Origin: Mucilaginibacter sp. Bleaf8
Lineage (GTDB): Bacteria; Bacteroidota; Bacteroidia; Sphingobacteriales; Sphingobacteriaceae
Direction: 5' to 3'
NCBI RefSeq assembly: GCF_018390515.1
Contig: NZ_JAHBBK010000001.1
Coordinates: forward strand, 1,054,001-1,118,000
DNA: 64,000 nt
Made by a program: the position numbers and the translations under genes
Part shown: positions 35,929-44,474 of the stretch, one piece after another
How the letters are laid out: each line of letters begins with the position of its first letter
Numbering within the stretch: position 1 is the stretch's first letter
The notes under the pieces: model-generated
The model's database searches: none
What the model saw: only the letters and a program-made list of their open reading frames with translations
Told to the model about the DNA's origin: nothing

Positions 35929-37416
35929 TTATAGCTTTCCTTGCCAGTAAGGTGTTTGCTTTAATACAAAGTCATCTTTAAACATCGTAGGATCGATAGG
36001 CCAGTAGTTTCCGCCCGCATTAATTCTCGTGTCGTCAAATCTTGAATTGTAGTCTGCAATAAAACTTGAAGTTGGATTACCAATCTTTTTAATACGTACC
36101 AAGTCATAAAAGGCATGTCCTTCGTAAAAAAGCTCACGTAGGCGTTCTTCAAGTATAGTGCGGTTAAGTTCATCACCAGTACCGCTATAATTAGCTATAT
36201 GCGCTCTTTGCCGCACCTTATTAAGTAATAATAAGGCTTCACCATCGCGGCCTAAATGATTAAGTGCTTCGGCTCTTAACAGCATTATATCCGCCAAACG
36301 AAAAATGATCAGGTTATTAGATACCCTTGGATCATTTTTGGCGGATCCATCTGCATAAGTGATATTTGAAAATTTAATTGTTTGGCCATTTGATTCAGAC
36401 TGGGCCTGAAAAAAGTACTTAGCGTACCTAATGTCTAAAGTATCCGTGTACAGCTTATTTACATACTCTTTATTGGTTGGCCATTGCAAATCGGTTTTTG
36501 AATAAATAAACGGAAACTTGAGCGTTGGTGTATAGCCACCGTTATTAACAGCTATACCTTCGCTTTGGCCATAATTGATATTTATTTCAAAAATTCCTTC
36601 AACCGATTTGCCCACAAAAACTTTACCGAACTGCGAGGTATCCGTAACAAGGCTGTAGCCCCCGTTGTCAATTACTTGTGCGGCGGCCTGCTCACAGGCG
36701 CTGTAGTTATGCGTCCATGCTTGTATGTGTGCTTCTAATGCAAAGGCGCTGCCTTTGTTGGCCCTTACTGCACGCTGGTTTTGATCTGTATAACCAAAGG
36801 TAAGATTATCTTCAGCTATCTTTAGATCGGCTAGGCATTGTTTCATAACATCGGCAGCTGGGCTGCGAGGTATGTTTTTGGCTTGACTTATATCTAAATC
36901 GGGTGCTAACTTTAAAGGAACATCGCCCCATACCCTACTCATATAAAAGTAAGTATATGCCCTCAGGAAATAGGCTTCGCCGATTATTCTCTTCTTATCA
37001 TCCTGGTTAGTAAAAGTGTTGATAGGAATATCAGGAACTTTGTTGATTACCAAATTTATTTGCTGCAATAACTGATAATAATTTTGCCAGTTCCAATTGC
37101 CCGAACCAACGTTCAATCCCGTAAACTCACCATTTGAGATGTTATAGTTCTGGTTATCCTTGCCGGAAAGTATATTGAACTCTTTAGCGGTTGCATCGCC
37201 ATACACATGGAATGACGAGTTATTAAGCAATACTGAACGTAAAAGTGCATACGCGCCGGCTATGGCTGTGTTGGCATCGGTTCCATTGGTAAAATAGGCG
37301 TTTGTAAATGTTGAGTTATGAGGATTGAGGTCCAGTATCTTCTTACAGGACGTTGCACTTATTACGCCGATTATAATCATGAGTGCGGCTGTGCATTCTA
37401 ATATTCGTATTTTCAT
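35929..37416 (-). CDS. SusD/RagB-family nutrient-binding outer-membrane lipoprotein
   Basis: Surface lipoprotein of about 495 residues that lids the SusC channel and binds the glycan. The signal is MKIRILECTAALMIIIGVIS followed by the lipobox ATSC. The SusD fold is seen in the TPR-like segments: YFTNGTDANTAIAGAYALL, GEAYFLRAYTYFYMSRVWGD and, near the end, LADIMLLRAEALNHLGRDGE and LEERLRELFYEGHAFYDLVR. I prefer the ATG at 37416; one at 37434 adds six residues. The SusC gene ends 23 bases before this start. Confidence 0.95.
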   Translation of the reverse strand: MKIRILECTAALMIIIGVISATSCKKILDLNPHNSTFTNAYFTNGTDANTAIAGAYALLRSVLLNNSSFHVYGDATAKEFNILSGKDNQNYNISNGEFTGLNVGSGNWNWQNYYQLLQQINLVINKVPDIPINTFTNQDDKKRIIGEAYFLRAYTYFYMSRVWGDVPLKLAPDLDISQAKNIPRSPAADVMKQCLADLKIAEDNLTFGYTDQNQRAVRANKGSAFALEAHIQAWTHNYSACEQAAAQVIDNGGYSLVTDTSQFGKVFVGKSVEGIFEININYGQSEGIAVNNGGYTPTLKFPFIYSKTDLQWPTNKEYVNKLYTDTLDIRYAKYFFQAQSESNGQTIKFSNITYADGSAKNDPRVSNNLIIFRLADIMLLRAEALNHLGRDGEALLLLNKVRQRAHIANYSGTGDELNRTILEERLRELFYEGHAFYDLVRIKKIGNPTSSFIADYNSRFDDTRINAGGNYWPIDPTMFKDDFVLKQTPYWQGKL

Positions 37417-37439
37417 TTTGTTTCTTTTTATCAACTTAA

Positions 37440-40400
37440 TTAAAAGCTTAAATCTAGTCCCATAGTAAACTTTTTAGGGATTGGATAACCGCTGCCGTTG
37501 TAGACACCAAAAGCATCAACTTGTTCGGCGTCAGGCACATTCGATTTTTGGAATATGTGAAGATTATCTACCATGCCATAAACTCTCAAGCGGCTTAAAT
37601 GTAATTTACTTAATACAGCCGGCTTAAACGTATAGGCAAGTGACACCGTCTTGATACGCATATATGACCCATTTTCAACCCAGGCTGAGCTGACCGCAGC
37701 ATATTTGTAATGGGTGCCGCTTACCGAGCTTAAAGATGGATAAGTAGCATCATCGCCTGGGTTCCTCCAATAGTTAATACCTGTAAGATCAGGAAACGCA
37801 TTATTCGTAATCGCGTGGTACGGATCAGAATCCTGGTCGTCATTAGGCACTAAGTGCGACAGCTTGCCCACCAGATAATCGTTATAAATGTCGCGGCCTA
37901 AGGTGAAGGTACAGAATACAGATAGTGTCCAGTTTTTATAGCCGAAAATATTGCTAAATCCGCCGGTAAATTTAGGGTTTGGGTTTCCGGCGGGTACATA
38001 ATCAGTAGCGTCCAACGTTCCGTCTCCATTTGAATCTTTCCAGATAGGATCGCCGCCTTTAAATGGATAACCGTAAAAATTTATAGGCGCTCCCGTAACG
38101 GGGTTTATGGGCACATCTTTATCCGTTTTATAAATACCGGTTTGTTGAAACAAGTTGTATTCATTGATGGGCTGTCCTTGTCTTAAAAGATATTTATCTA
38201 AATAAATGTCACGTCCGCCGTTAGGCAATGAAGTAATCTCGTTTTGATTGTAAGCAATATTAAAGTCAGTTTCCCACTGAAATGCACTTTTAGGGCTAAA
38301 GTAATGCGAAATAAATGATGCTTCGAGCCCCCTGTTTTGTGTACCGATAGAGTTGGTTACAATAGTTCGATAACCAGTAGTAACAGGCAGGTTCAGGGTA
38401 AATATACCTTGGCTGGTATTTTTAACATAAGCATCAACAACAGCATTGAAACGGCCATCAAGAATGGTAAGGTCAAAACCTACGTTCAATTGTTTCGAGT
38501 GCTCCCAAGTTAAATCCTTATTACTTAGGCCACCATTAAAATTAGGCGCTATTGCTGCTACGCCATTATAAGTGGTTGAAAGGTTTGCCCCAGTTTGGGG
38601 ACTACTGCTACCGGCAAAACCGCCTGCACCAATGTTATAAGAGTTAAAAGATAAGTAGTTATCACCAGAATCGGGCTGCCTACCAGTGATACCATAGCTA
38701 CCACGCAATTTAAATAAGGTAAGCCAGCTTTTTGCGAATTGCATAAATGGCTCATCGCTTACTATCCAGCCTGCAGATACCGAAGGAAAATATCCTACGC
38801 GATTACCAGGGCCAAATTTGGATGAGGCATCAGCGTTCATAACGCCCGATATCAGGTAACGTCCTTTGTAATCATAATTCAACCGCACAAATTCTGTTGC
38901 TATACCGCTTTCAATCAAATCAGAAAAAGCGGTGGAACCATTTTTATCTAACACCTTTACGATAGAAATCTGGTCGTTTGGTATACCATCTGCAGTAGCG
39001 CTGGTTGCTCTATAATTATGATATTCCATATTTTGCCCCAACAATACATTCAGATGGTGCACTTTATTTATCGTGGTATTATATTGAATATTGCTACTAA
39101 GTAAATAGTTTGCCGAATTATCAACAAAGCTTGAGGCATAGCCATAACCACTCTGTCTAACAACTCCGGGGGTATAAGTATCCCGGCGGCTACCGGCGCT
39201 TTCGTAAGAAAGAACACTGTTGAATAAGAAATGGTCAGATATCTTCCAGTCTATAGTCGGGCTGATCGTTATACTGTTGTTCGTATTGTTATCTGTACTT
39301 TTGTTTGTGCTGCCAAATAGAAAATCTCTATTGTCTTGCGTAAGATATAGATTTGATGGCGGCAACGGACTGTTTGCATAATATCCGCCTGTAAACGGAT
39401 TTACATTCCCGCTGATATCACTAAGCGAAGTTGGCCTGTCAACTCTATAAAACCTTATCTGGGTACTGACTTTTAACCGGGGTGAAATGTTTATACCTAC
39501 CGTGCTGTTAATTGAATAACGTTTTAATCCGGTTTTTTTAATAATACCAGATTCATCGTAGTAGTTTAAGCCGTACCTGTAGGTTAAAACGTCATTCCCG
39601 CCTGTTGCTGATAGTTCATAATTATCAACTCGTCCTGTCTGGTATAACTGACCGCGGTAATCATTAGCATTGTTAAAAGCCGGGTTTAATGTATCCGTTA
39701 GAATTTGAGGAATGTTCTTGAGGTTATCATAATTACCGTAGTGTCTTAACAAATCAAGCTTCGCTCTGGTTTCTTCGGCACCGGTAAGCACTTTATCTAG
39801 GTTGGGGCTATTGGTAATACCGTGGTAGGTAGAAAAATTGATGCGAGTTTTGCCAGCAACGCCTTTTTTAGTAGTGATGATAATAACACCATTTGCACCA
39901 CGTGAACCATATACAGCCGCAGCAGATGCATCTTTTAAAATGTCGATAGATCCAATATCGCCGATTGGGATACCAGCAAGTACATCAGTACTTGTTCCCG
40001 AACCGTAATTGATGGCTGCAATATCTTCCGTACTTTGCGGAACACCGTCAATAACATATAGTGGACCGGATATTGCCCTTGCTAAACTGGCTTTCCCCGA
40101 TGCACTACCCGTATTATTATCAATGTTACGACTAACAGCAGTGTTACCACGCAACACTACGTTACTACGTACACCTGGCTCGCCAGAAAAATTTTGCACG
40201 TTCAATCCTGCTACACGTCCTTGTAACAAGGCATCAAATGTAGGTGCAGGTACATCTGCAATTGATTTAGGATCAACAGATGTTACAGCCGCACTTAAAG
40301 TACGACGTGATACCTGCTGATAGCCTATTACTACCACATCTTTTAAATTCTTCTGATCGGTTTTTAAAACGACAATAACATTTGACTTTGCTCCTGTTAC

Positions 40401-40694
40401 CTGTACAGTTTGTGATAGATAACCAATCATCCTTACCGAAATTGATTTGCCAAATTCGGCTTTGATGGTAAACGCGCCGGAAGTATTCGTAGAAACAGCT
40501 GATGAGGAGCCAACAATTGATACCGTGGCGCCGGGTAAAGGTCCGCTATTATCCTTGACAATACCGGAAACCGTCACTTGAGTACCTGCAACAGGTAGAC
40601 TTTGACCATATAACTTTACAGCGTTTAAAACAAAAAAAGTAATGATTACAGATGAGCAGTAGAGGATTTTTCTTTTGTAAAAAAATTTAATCAT
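37440..40694 (-). CDS. SusC/RagA-family TonB-linked outer-membrane transporter
   Basis: Outer-membrane beta-barrel of 1084 residues that imports oligosaccharides using TonB energy. Order of domains: signal peptide, CarboxypepD_reg-like domain (VTVSGIVKDNSGPLPGATVS), Plug (RGNTAVSRN..., GSIDILKDASAAAVYGSRGA, GVIIITTKKG) and the barrel ending in GLDLSF with terminal Phe. There is no STN domain, so no direct anti-sigma signalling is expected. It leads the operon SusC, SusD, fasciclin, DUF5007 and possibly the protease and GH36-like enzyme. A CG-centred palindrome lies 140 bases upstream. Confidence 0.96.
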   Translation of the reverse strand: MIKFFYKRKILYCSSVIITFFVLNAVKLYGQSLPVAGTQVTVSGIVKDNSGPLPGATVSIVGSSSAVSTNTSGAFTIKAEFGKSISVRMIGYLSQTVQVTGAKSNVIVVLKTDQKNLKDVVVIGYQQVSRRTLSAAVTSVDPKSIADVPAPTFDALLQGRVAGLNVQNFSGEPGVRSNVVLRGNTAVSRNIDNNTGSASGKASLARAISGPLYVIDGVPQSTEDIAAINYGSGTSTDVLAGIPIGDIGSIDILKDASAAAVYGSRGANGVIIITTKKGVAGKTRINFSTYHGITNSPNLDKVLTGAEETRAKLDLLRHYGNYDNLKNIPQILTDTLNPAFNNANDYRGQLYQTGRVDNYELSATGGNDVLTYRYGLNYYDESGIIKKTGLKRYSINSTVGINISPRLKVSTQIRFYRVDRPTSLSDISGNVNPFTGGYYANSPLPPSNLYLTQDNRDFLFGSTNKSTDNNTNNSITISPTIDWKISDHFLFNSVLSYESAGSRRDTYTPGVVRQSGYGYASSFVDNSANYLLSSNIQYNTTINKVHHLNVLLGQNMEYHNYRATSATADGIPNDQISIVKVLDKNGSTAFSDLIESGIATEFVRLNYDYKGRYLISGVMNADASSKFGPGNRVGYFPSVSAGWIVSDEPFMQFAKSWLTLFKLRGSYGITGRQPDSGDNYLSFNSYNIGAGGFAGSSSPQTGANLSTTYNGVAAIAPNFNGGLSNKDLTWEHSKQLNVGFDLTILDGRFNAVVDAYVKNTSQGIFTLNLPVTTGYRTIVTNSIGTQNRGLEASFISHYFSPKSAFQWETDFNIAYNQNEITSLPNGGRDIYLDKYLLRQGQPINEYNLFQQTGIYKTDKDVPINPVTGAPINFYGYPFKGGDPIWKDSNGDGTLDATDYVPAGNPNPKFTGGFSNIFGYKNWTLSVFCTFTLGRDIYNDYLVGKLSHLVPNDDQDSDPYHAITNNAFPDLTGINYWRNPGDDATYPSLSSVSGTHYKYAAVSSAWVENGSYMRIKTVSLAYTFKPAVLSKLHLSRLRVYGMVDNLHIFQKSNVPDAEQVDAFGVYNGSGYPIPKKFTMGLDLSF

Positions 40695-40833
40695 AATAAA
40701 GTTTTAATTAATGATAAGTGTTATTTGATGAGAGTTCATCAGTAGCGATGGATTTGCGGCAGTGCCGCCATTATTTAAGTTAGTGGATTTCTTTCATGCA
40801 ACTTATTAGGTTAAAGATTATTTATTTAATTGA

Positions 40834-40845
40834 TAAAACGTTTTA
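40834..40845. promoter_or_regulatory. TAAAACGTTTTA palindrome upstream of the SusC gene
   Basis: Perfect 12-base palindrome centred on CG, the form of LacI-type operators. It is about 140 bases before the SusC start. No LacI-type regulator is in the window, so binding is conjecture. Confidence 0.35.
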
Positions 40846-41768
40846 CCAAGTTAACGAAAACTTGGAGCAAAAAATATTAATACAAAATTCATTACTCTAA
40901 AGCTAAATCTTTAAAAGGTGAGCATTAACAGCAGCTCTCATGTCTAAATAGATATTTGTCACACACCAAAGAGCCTATATTCCATTATAGATGGCTTAGT
41001 TTAACAAGGACAGAGCAAGGATCGTTGCTTAATAAGTCCACAGCGACAATTTTTTGATGAATTTACAATAATATTCTAATACAATTCTAATAACTTTTTA
41101 ATATTTTGTTAATAACTTAGATTTAGCGAGCAATTGCATTACATTTTTAGGATCTTGGGGGCTAAATAGCTGCCGGCTTCTTAAACATTGCCATTTTTAA
41201 GCCGATTCAAATAAGAAGGCGATATAAAGTTTTATCTTTTCAATGATGATTTTAGCATTAGGTATCTTGCTACACTTAACACTGGGTGCTAACATCATTA
41301 ATCAGCTATAAATCGTAAGGAGGAATGAACCTTTGCCAAAGTATCTATAGATATATCAAAATTGCTTCCATTATTTAGGATGCCCATAGATACAAATTAG
41401 CTCATTTACGCTTTACTGAATAATTCCGAGACCGAAAAATGGGCAGAGATTTGAAGCAAGCAGGTTTCACGAAAGATTAACTTACCCTTATAGTCACGCC
41501 ATTTGATACAGAGGCAAAACAACATAAGTTAACACCGAGTTGGCGCATTATATAATTAATATTGTAGCCTATCATTTCGTGCATTACCGATTTTGGTGTA
41601 AAAAACCTGAAAGAGCATCAAACACCTAATTTAAATTTACGCTATTTAATTATTTTTGTTGCAGCATTTGCAGCAATAGTAAGGCAAAAATAAGAGGTGA
41701 GTAATTCGGTGATCCAAAAACCTCTTTAAGATATTAGCAATCAGCCATTTACAAATAAAACATAAAAA

Positions 41769-41781
41769 CCTCTGGCTCCAC
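41769..41781 (+). other. Attachment site copy 2 (att2)
   Basis: CCTCTGGCTCCAC differs from the tmRNA 3' end at one of 13 bases. A terminator-like hairpin follows within 25 bases, and integrase B begins exactly 248 bases after it, the same distance as att1 to integrase A. Confidence 0.7.
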
Positions 41782-41802
41782 TGAGTAGGTATCAAAACCA
41801 CT

Positions 41803-41838
41803 AAAACCCTTCAAACGTTATGTTTGAGGGGTTTTTTA
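41803..41838 (+). terminator. Hairpin with T-run just after att2
   Basis: AAAACCCTTCAAAC (41803-41816) pairs with GTTTGAGGGGTTTT (41822-41835) with one G-U pair, followed by T residues. It occupies the same place relative to att2 as the tmRNA terminator to att1. Confidence 0.75.
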
Positions 41839-41856
41839 TTACGTTTTGGTTTCATT

Positions 41857-41928
41857 TGCTCACCTTTGAACCGCCATTTTGGTAACTATTCTGGTGAGCA
41901 GGTCACTTTACACTAAGCTGCTCACCAG
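41857..41928. repeat. GGTGAGCA iterons near att2
   Basis: TGCTCACC at 41857-41864 and 41921-41928, and GGTGAGCA at 41893-41900. The last two lie in an 11-bp inverted repeat (CTGGTGAGCAG/CTGCTCACCAG). The same octamer occurs twice next to att3, which suggests integrase arm-binding sites. Confidence 0.6.
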
Positions 41929-41975
41929 GACATCATAAAATCATTGACTATCAACGATTTCACCGAGCAAACACC

Positions 41976-42006
41976 TTGTTTGAACTATGCTGCGAAGTTA
42001 ATTTTG
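41976..42006 (+). promoter_or_regulatory. Candidate promoter of integrase B
   Basis: TTG at 41976-41978 and TAATTTTG at 41999-42006, 20 bases apart, fit the Bacteroidota -33/-7 pattern; the start codon is 22 bases beyond. Confidence 0.5.
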
Positions 42007-42028
42007 TTTAACCTTTAACAGCTTTCTT

Positions 42029-42695
42029 ATGACTAAAAATGTCGCTATTCTCTTTTATTTGAAAAAGAGAGCAAATGCCAAAGAGCAGAAAGCTCCGGTT
42101 TACATAAGAATAACTGTGGACGGACAACGTGTTGAAATTGCAACCGGTGAAAGAATTGAGCCCAGGTTATGGGATCCTAATGAAGGACGAGCGAAAGGAA
42201 GAACGTCCAACATTGAAGAAATTAACTCAAATCTCAGCAGGCTTGAGATGAGGATTAACGACACGGCTCGTTATCTTAGGGACTACGACGAAAAGATTAC
42301 GGCTGAGAAAATCAAAAACAGATTTCACGGTAAAGTTGAAAAACCGATGATGGTAGTTGAGGTTTTTCAAGAGCATAACCGAAAAGTCATGGCCCTGGTT
42401 AATCGTAAGTTTGCTCCTGCAACTGCTACCCGGTATGAAACCACCTTAAAACATACCATTGATTTTATACAATGGAAGTACAATAAGAAAGACATGCGAG
42501 TTAAACAGTTAGATCACCATTTTATTACGGAGTTTGAGTTTCACCTCCGGTCTGTGAGAAAGTGTAATAACAATTCAGCATTCAAGTACATTAAGAATTT
42601 TGGCAAGATTGTACGTATTTGCTTTGGCTAACGGCTGGATAACAGTTAATCCGTTTTTGAATTACAAAATTAAAATCAAAAAAGTTGACCGCCAC
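42029..42695 (+). pseudogene. Tyrosine recombinase (integrase B), frameshifted and truncated
   Basis: Homologue of integrase A (both begin with the bases ATGACTAAAAAT). The first 200 residues contain the arm-binding domain (MTKNVAILFYLKKRAN) and the SAM-like domain (LDHHFITEFEFHLRSVRKCN). One extra T near 42623 shifts the frame; the continuation ANGWITVNPFLNYKIKIKKV runs to about 42695, where homology stops abruptly at the tail of the sacsin-like relic. The whole catalytic domain is deleted. It marks the head of the second element in the tandem array. Confidence 0.85.
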
Positions 42696-43205
42696 TTAGC
42701 TTGTCGCCGGATAGCTGAAGCGTTTTAGAAAATCGTTAAGCTCTGTTTCATGAGGAAATAGTTTATAGAATTCTTCTGCCGCTATTGCGCTGGAAAAGGT
42801 CACTTTTGAATTATTCGAGAAAACTTTGACCTGATCTGCCCAATTAAGAATCGATCGAAAGCCAAGGCCCTTATTGCCAATCATCTGCTTCTTGCCACGC
42901 TTAGTGCTTAGGTCCCGAATCATTAGTGATCTTATGCCTTGGCCGCTGAAAGGCTCACCGGTATTGCTGAAAGTCAGTTTTCGATGACCGTATCACCGTA
43001 TCTAAGTTAATTTGAACTCTATCTGCGCCAGTGTCGTCGGCATTTTGCAGCATCTCTAATAATTGGCGGCCATCGTAAGCTCTTATTAGTTTTTCTTCAC
43101 CTTGAAAATCACTGACAATCCTACTGGCTGAATTAGAAAAGTCTTATGATTTTCATTTATGTAACCGAGAATAAGTTCGTGGTAATTTTTGTTGTGACGT
43201 AGCAT
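42696..43205 (-). pseudogene. N-terminal relic of a sacsin/Hsp90-like ATP-binding protein
   Basis: From the ATG at 43205 (MLRHNKNYHELILGYINENH) and across frameshifts, the reading gives SDFQGEEKLIRAYDGRQLLE, MLQNADDTGADRVQINLD, LTFSNTGEPFSGQGIRSLMI and GKKQMIGNKGLGFRSILNWA. These are the N, G1 and G2 boxes of a GHKL-type ATPase as in sacsin N-terminal domains. Full proteins of this type in bacteria are usually very large and often sit in variable defence regions (general knowledge). Only about 165 residues remain, cut at the junction with integrase B. At least three frame changes are needed. Confidence 0.7.
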
Positions 43206-43459
43206 TTTTAGGCTGTAGGTATAAGTCAGTAAAATACTATTAATGGAGATAAGTTATCAAAAAAATTAATGCTATTAAATTTTCACTATCGCAATTCGTT
43301 TACGCCAATACTTGTTCTTTATTAGTCAGCCTTTAAGATTTACTTATAGACTTGTCGAAGCTCAAACACACATAAAAAATTTATTAATTCTAATTAATTT
43401 TTGTATCTTTAGGTCAATACGCTAATTAGCATAATTCAAGGGTCAATTAGTGGCCATTT

Positions 43460-43478
43460 GGTGAGCACCCGGTGAGCA
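43460..43478 (+). repeat. GGTGAGCA iterons near att3
   Basis: Two direct copies (43460-43467 and 43471-43478) separated by three bases, about 60 bases before att3. The same octamer lies near att2, so both ends of the second element carry it. Confidence 0.6.
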
Positions 43479-43536
43479 GGGTTATTAACCGACAAAAAAT
43501 ATCGAAAGAGAACCTTTAACGCAATTTTTCACGTTC

Positions 43537-43549
43537 CCTCCAGCTCCAC
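43537..43549 (+). other. Attachment site copy 3 (att3)
   Basis: CCTCCAGCTCCAC differs from the tmRNA 3' end at one of 13 bases; the match extends two bases to the left (TCCCTCC). It would be the far end of the tandem array. Confidence 0.65.
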
Positions 43550-43564
43550 TGGAAAGCAAGAACG

Positions 43565-43600
43565 AACGGAAGGCATCTTTAAAAAGACTTCCGTTTCTAT
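43565..43600 (+). terminator. Hairpin after att3, possibly the original tmRNA terminator
   Basis: AACGGAAG (43565-43572) pairs with CTTCCGTT (43588-43595) and T residues follow. Its place after att3 mirrors the terminators after att1 and att2. Confidence 0.55.
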
Positions 43601-44474
43601 TTAAAGCTATATCTTTTGGGTTAAGAAAGGTTCCATGTATTATATTTTATTTACACCGAATTGCATTAACCGATTTTCATCGCTTACACGATGCCGATAG
43701 GTCTAAATTTCATTGTATAACAGAAGACCTACTGTGACGGCACCCACCCTATCATGCTGCAGTACATGTTTAACCGGAAGATGAAGGTAATGTACCAAAT
43801 CAACCACTACCTAAATGAAAAGCATGTTAAAGCCCTACATAACCTCCACGCTATAAAGTATGCTCGCCTTGTTAAATCTCAGTAACAAAATTTGCAAGAC
43901 AGGTAAAACTATTTTGTTATCCTAATTCTTGGTTGATATAAAATTAGATTTATAGTAGCTACTGCTTTTGATAACTAATTGTGGGCATTCAACGCGTAAA
44001 CAACTTCGGAGTTGCAAGTAGGGGAACGGTTAAGAGCAGCGTAAGCATTAAAAAATAAATATCGCTGCGCTACTTGTGTGTCCTTGAGAGTTTACCTGCG
44101 TAGTTATCTATGTAAAAGCGTAGGCATGCCGCCTTTCGTATTTAAATTAAAGTAGTTGAATTAGGAGCCTAGAAAGTTTACGACCGCATTGCTTGCAAAA
44201 CAGGTGAACATGGGAAGCTGCTTTCACCGCTATTTTTTTAAGCTACGGAAAATAATCAGCTCATCTAATTTCACATCTGATGACTCGGCTATATGTAGAC
44301 AAATTCAAGATCAAGCATATGGCAATTCATCTGTACACATTAAACCTATACACATCAACGTAAACTGCACAACCGGTTTTAACCAAGACAAAAATCAACA
44401 CAACCGTTAAAAATTAAATTTTTCATACCGTATTCAGATAATCTTTACTATCTATGAGCAATCTATAAAATACC

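Larger units (their letters stand above)
40695..42028. other. Long intergenic region upstream of SusC, containing att2
   Basis: About 1.3 kb, AT-rich, with no gene I can support on either strand. It holds a palindrome (40834-40845), two tiny open frames that I reject, att2 (41769-41781), a terminator hairpin (41803-41838) and GGTGAGCA iterons (41857-41928). The part between 40.9 and 41.75 kb looks like decayed sequence at the distal end of the first element. Confidence 0.6.
43206..44474. other. Intergenic region with att3 and decayed sequence
   Basis: About 1.27 kb with no supported gene. It contains GGTGAGCA iterons (43460-43478), att3 (43537-43549) and a hairpin (43565-43600). A 43-codon open frame at 43754-43885 and another at 44189-44410 lack recognisable features. 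If the element model is right, sequence after 43549 is what originally followed the tmRNA gene. Confidence 0.55.

Noticed and set aside
41243..41311. 22-residue hydrophobic open frame (MMILALGILLHLTLGANI...)
   Set aside because: Too short, no promoter or terminator, and lies in decayed sequence; could be chance.
41324..41377. 17-codon frame with a strong AAGGAGG just upstream
   Set aside because: Bacteroidota rarely use Shine-Dalgarno sites, and the peptide has no recognisable feature.
43754..43885. 43-codon open frame after att3
   Set aside because: No similarity recognised and no supporting signals; kept only as part of the intergenic note.
44189..44410. 73-codon frame before the first GH92 gene
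   Set aside because: No domain or signal; it needs a non-ATG start and has atypical composition.
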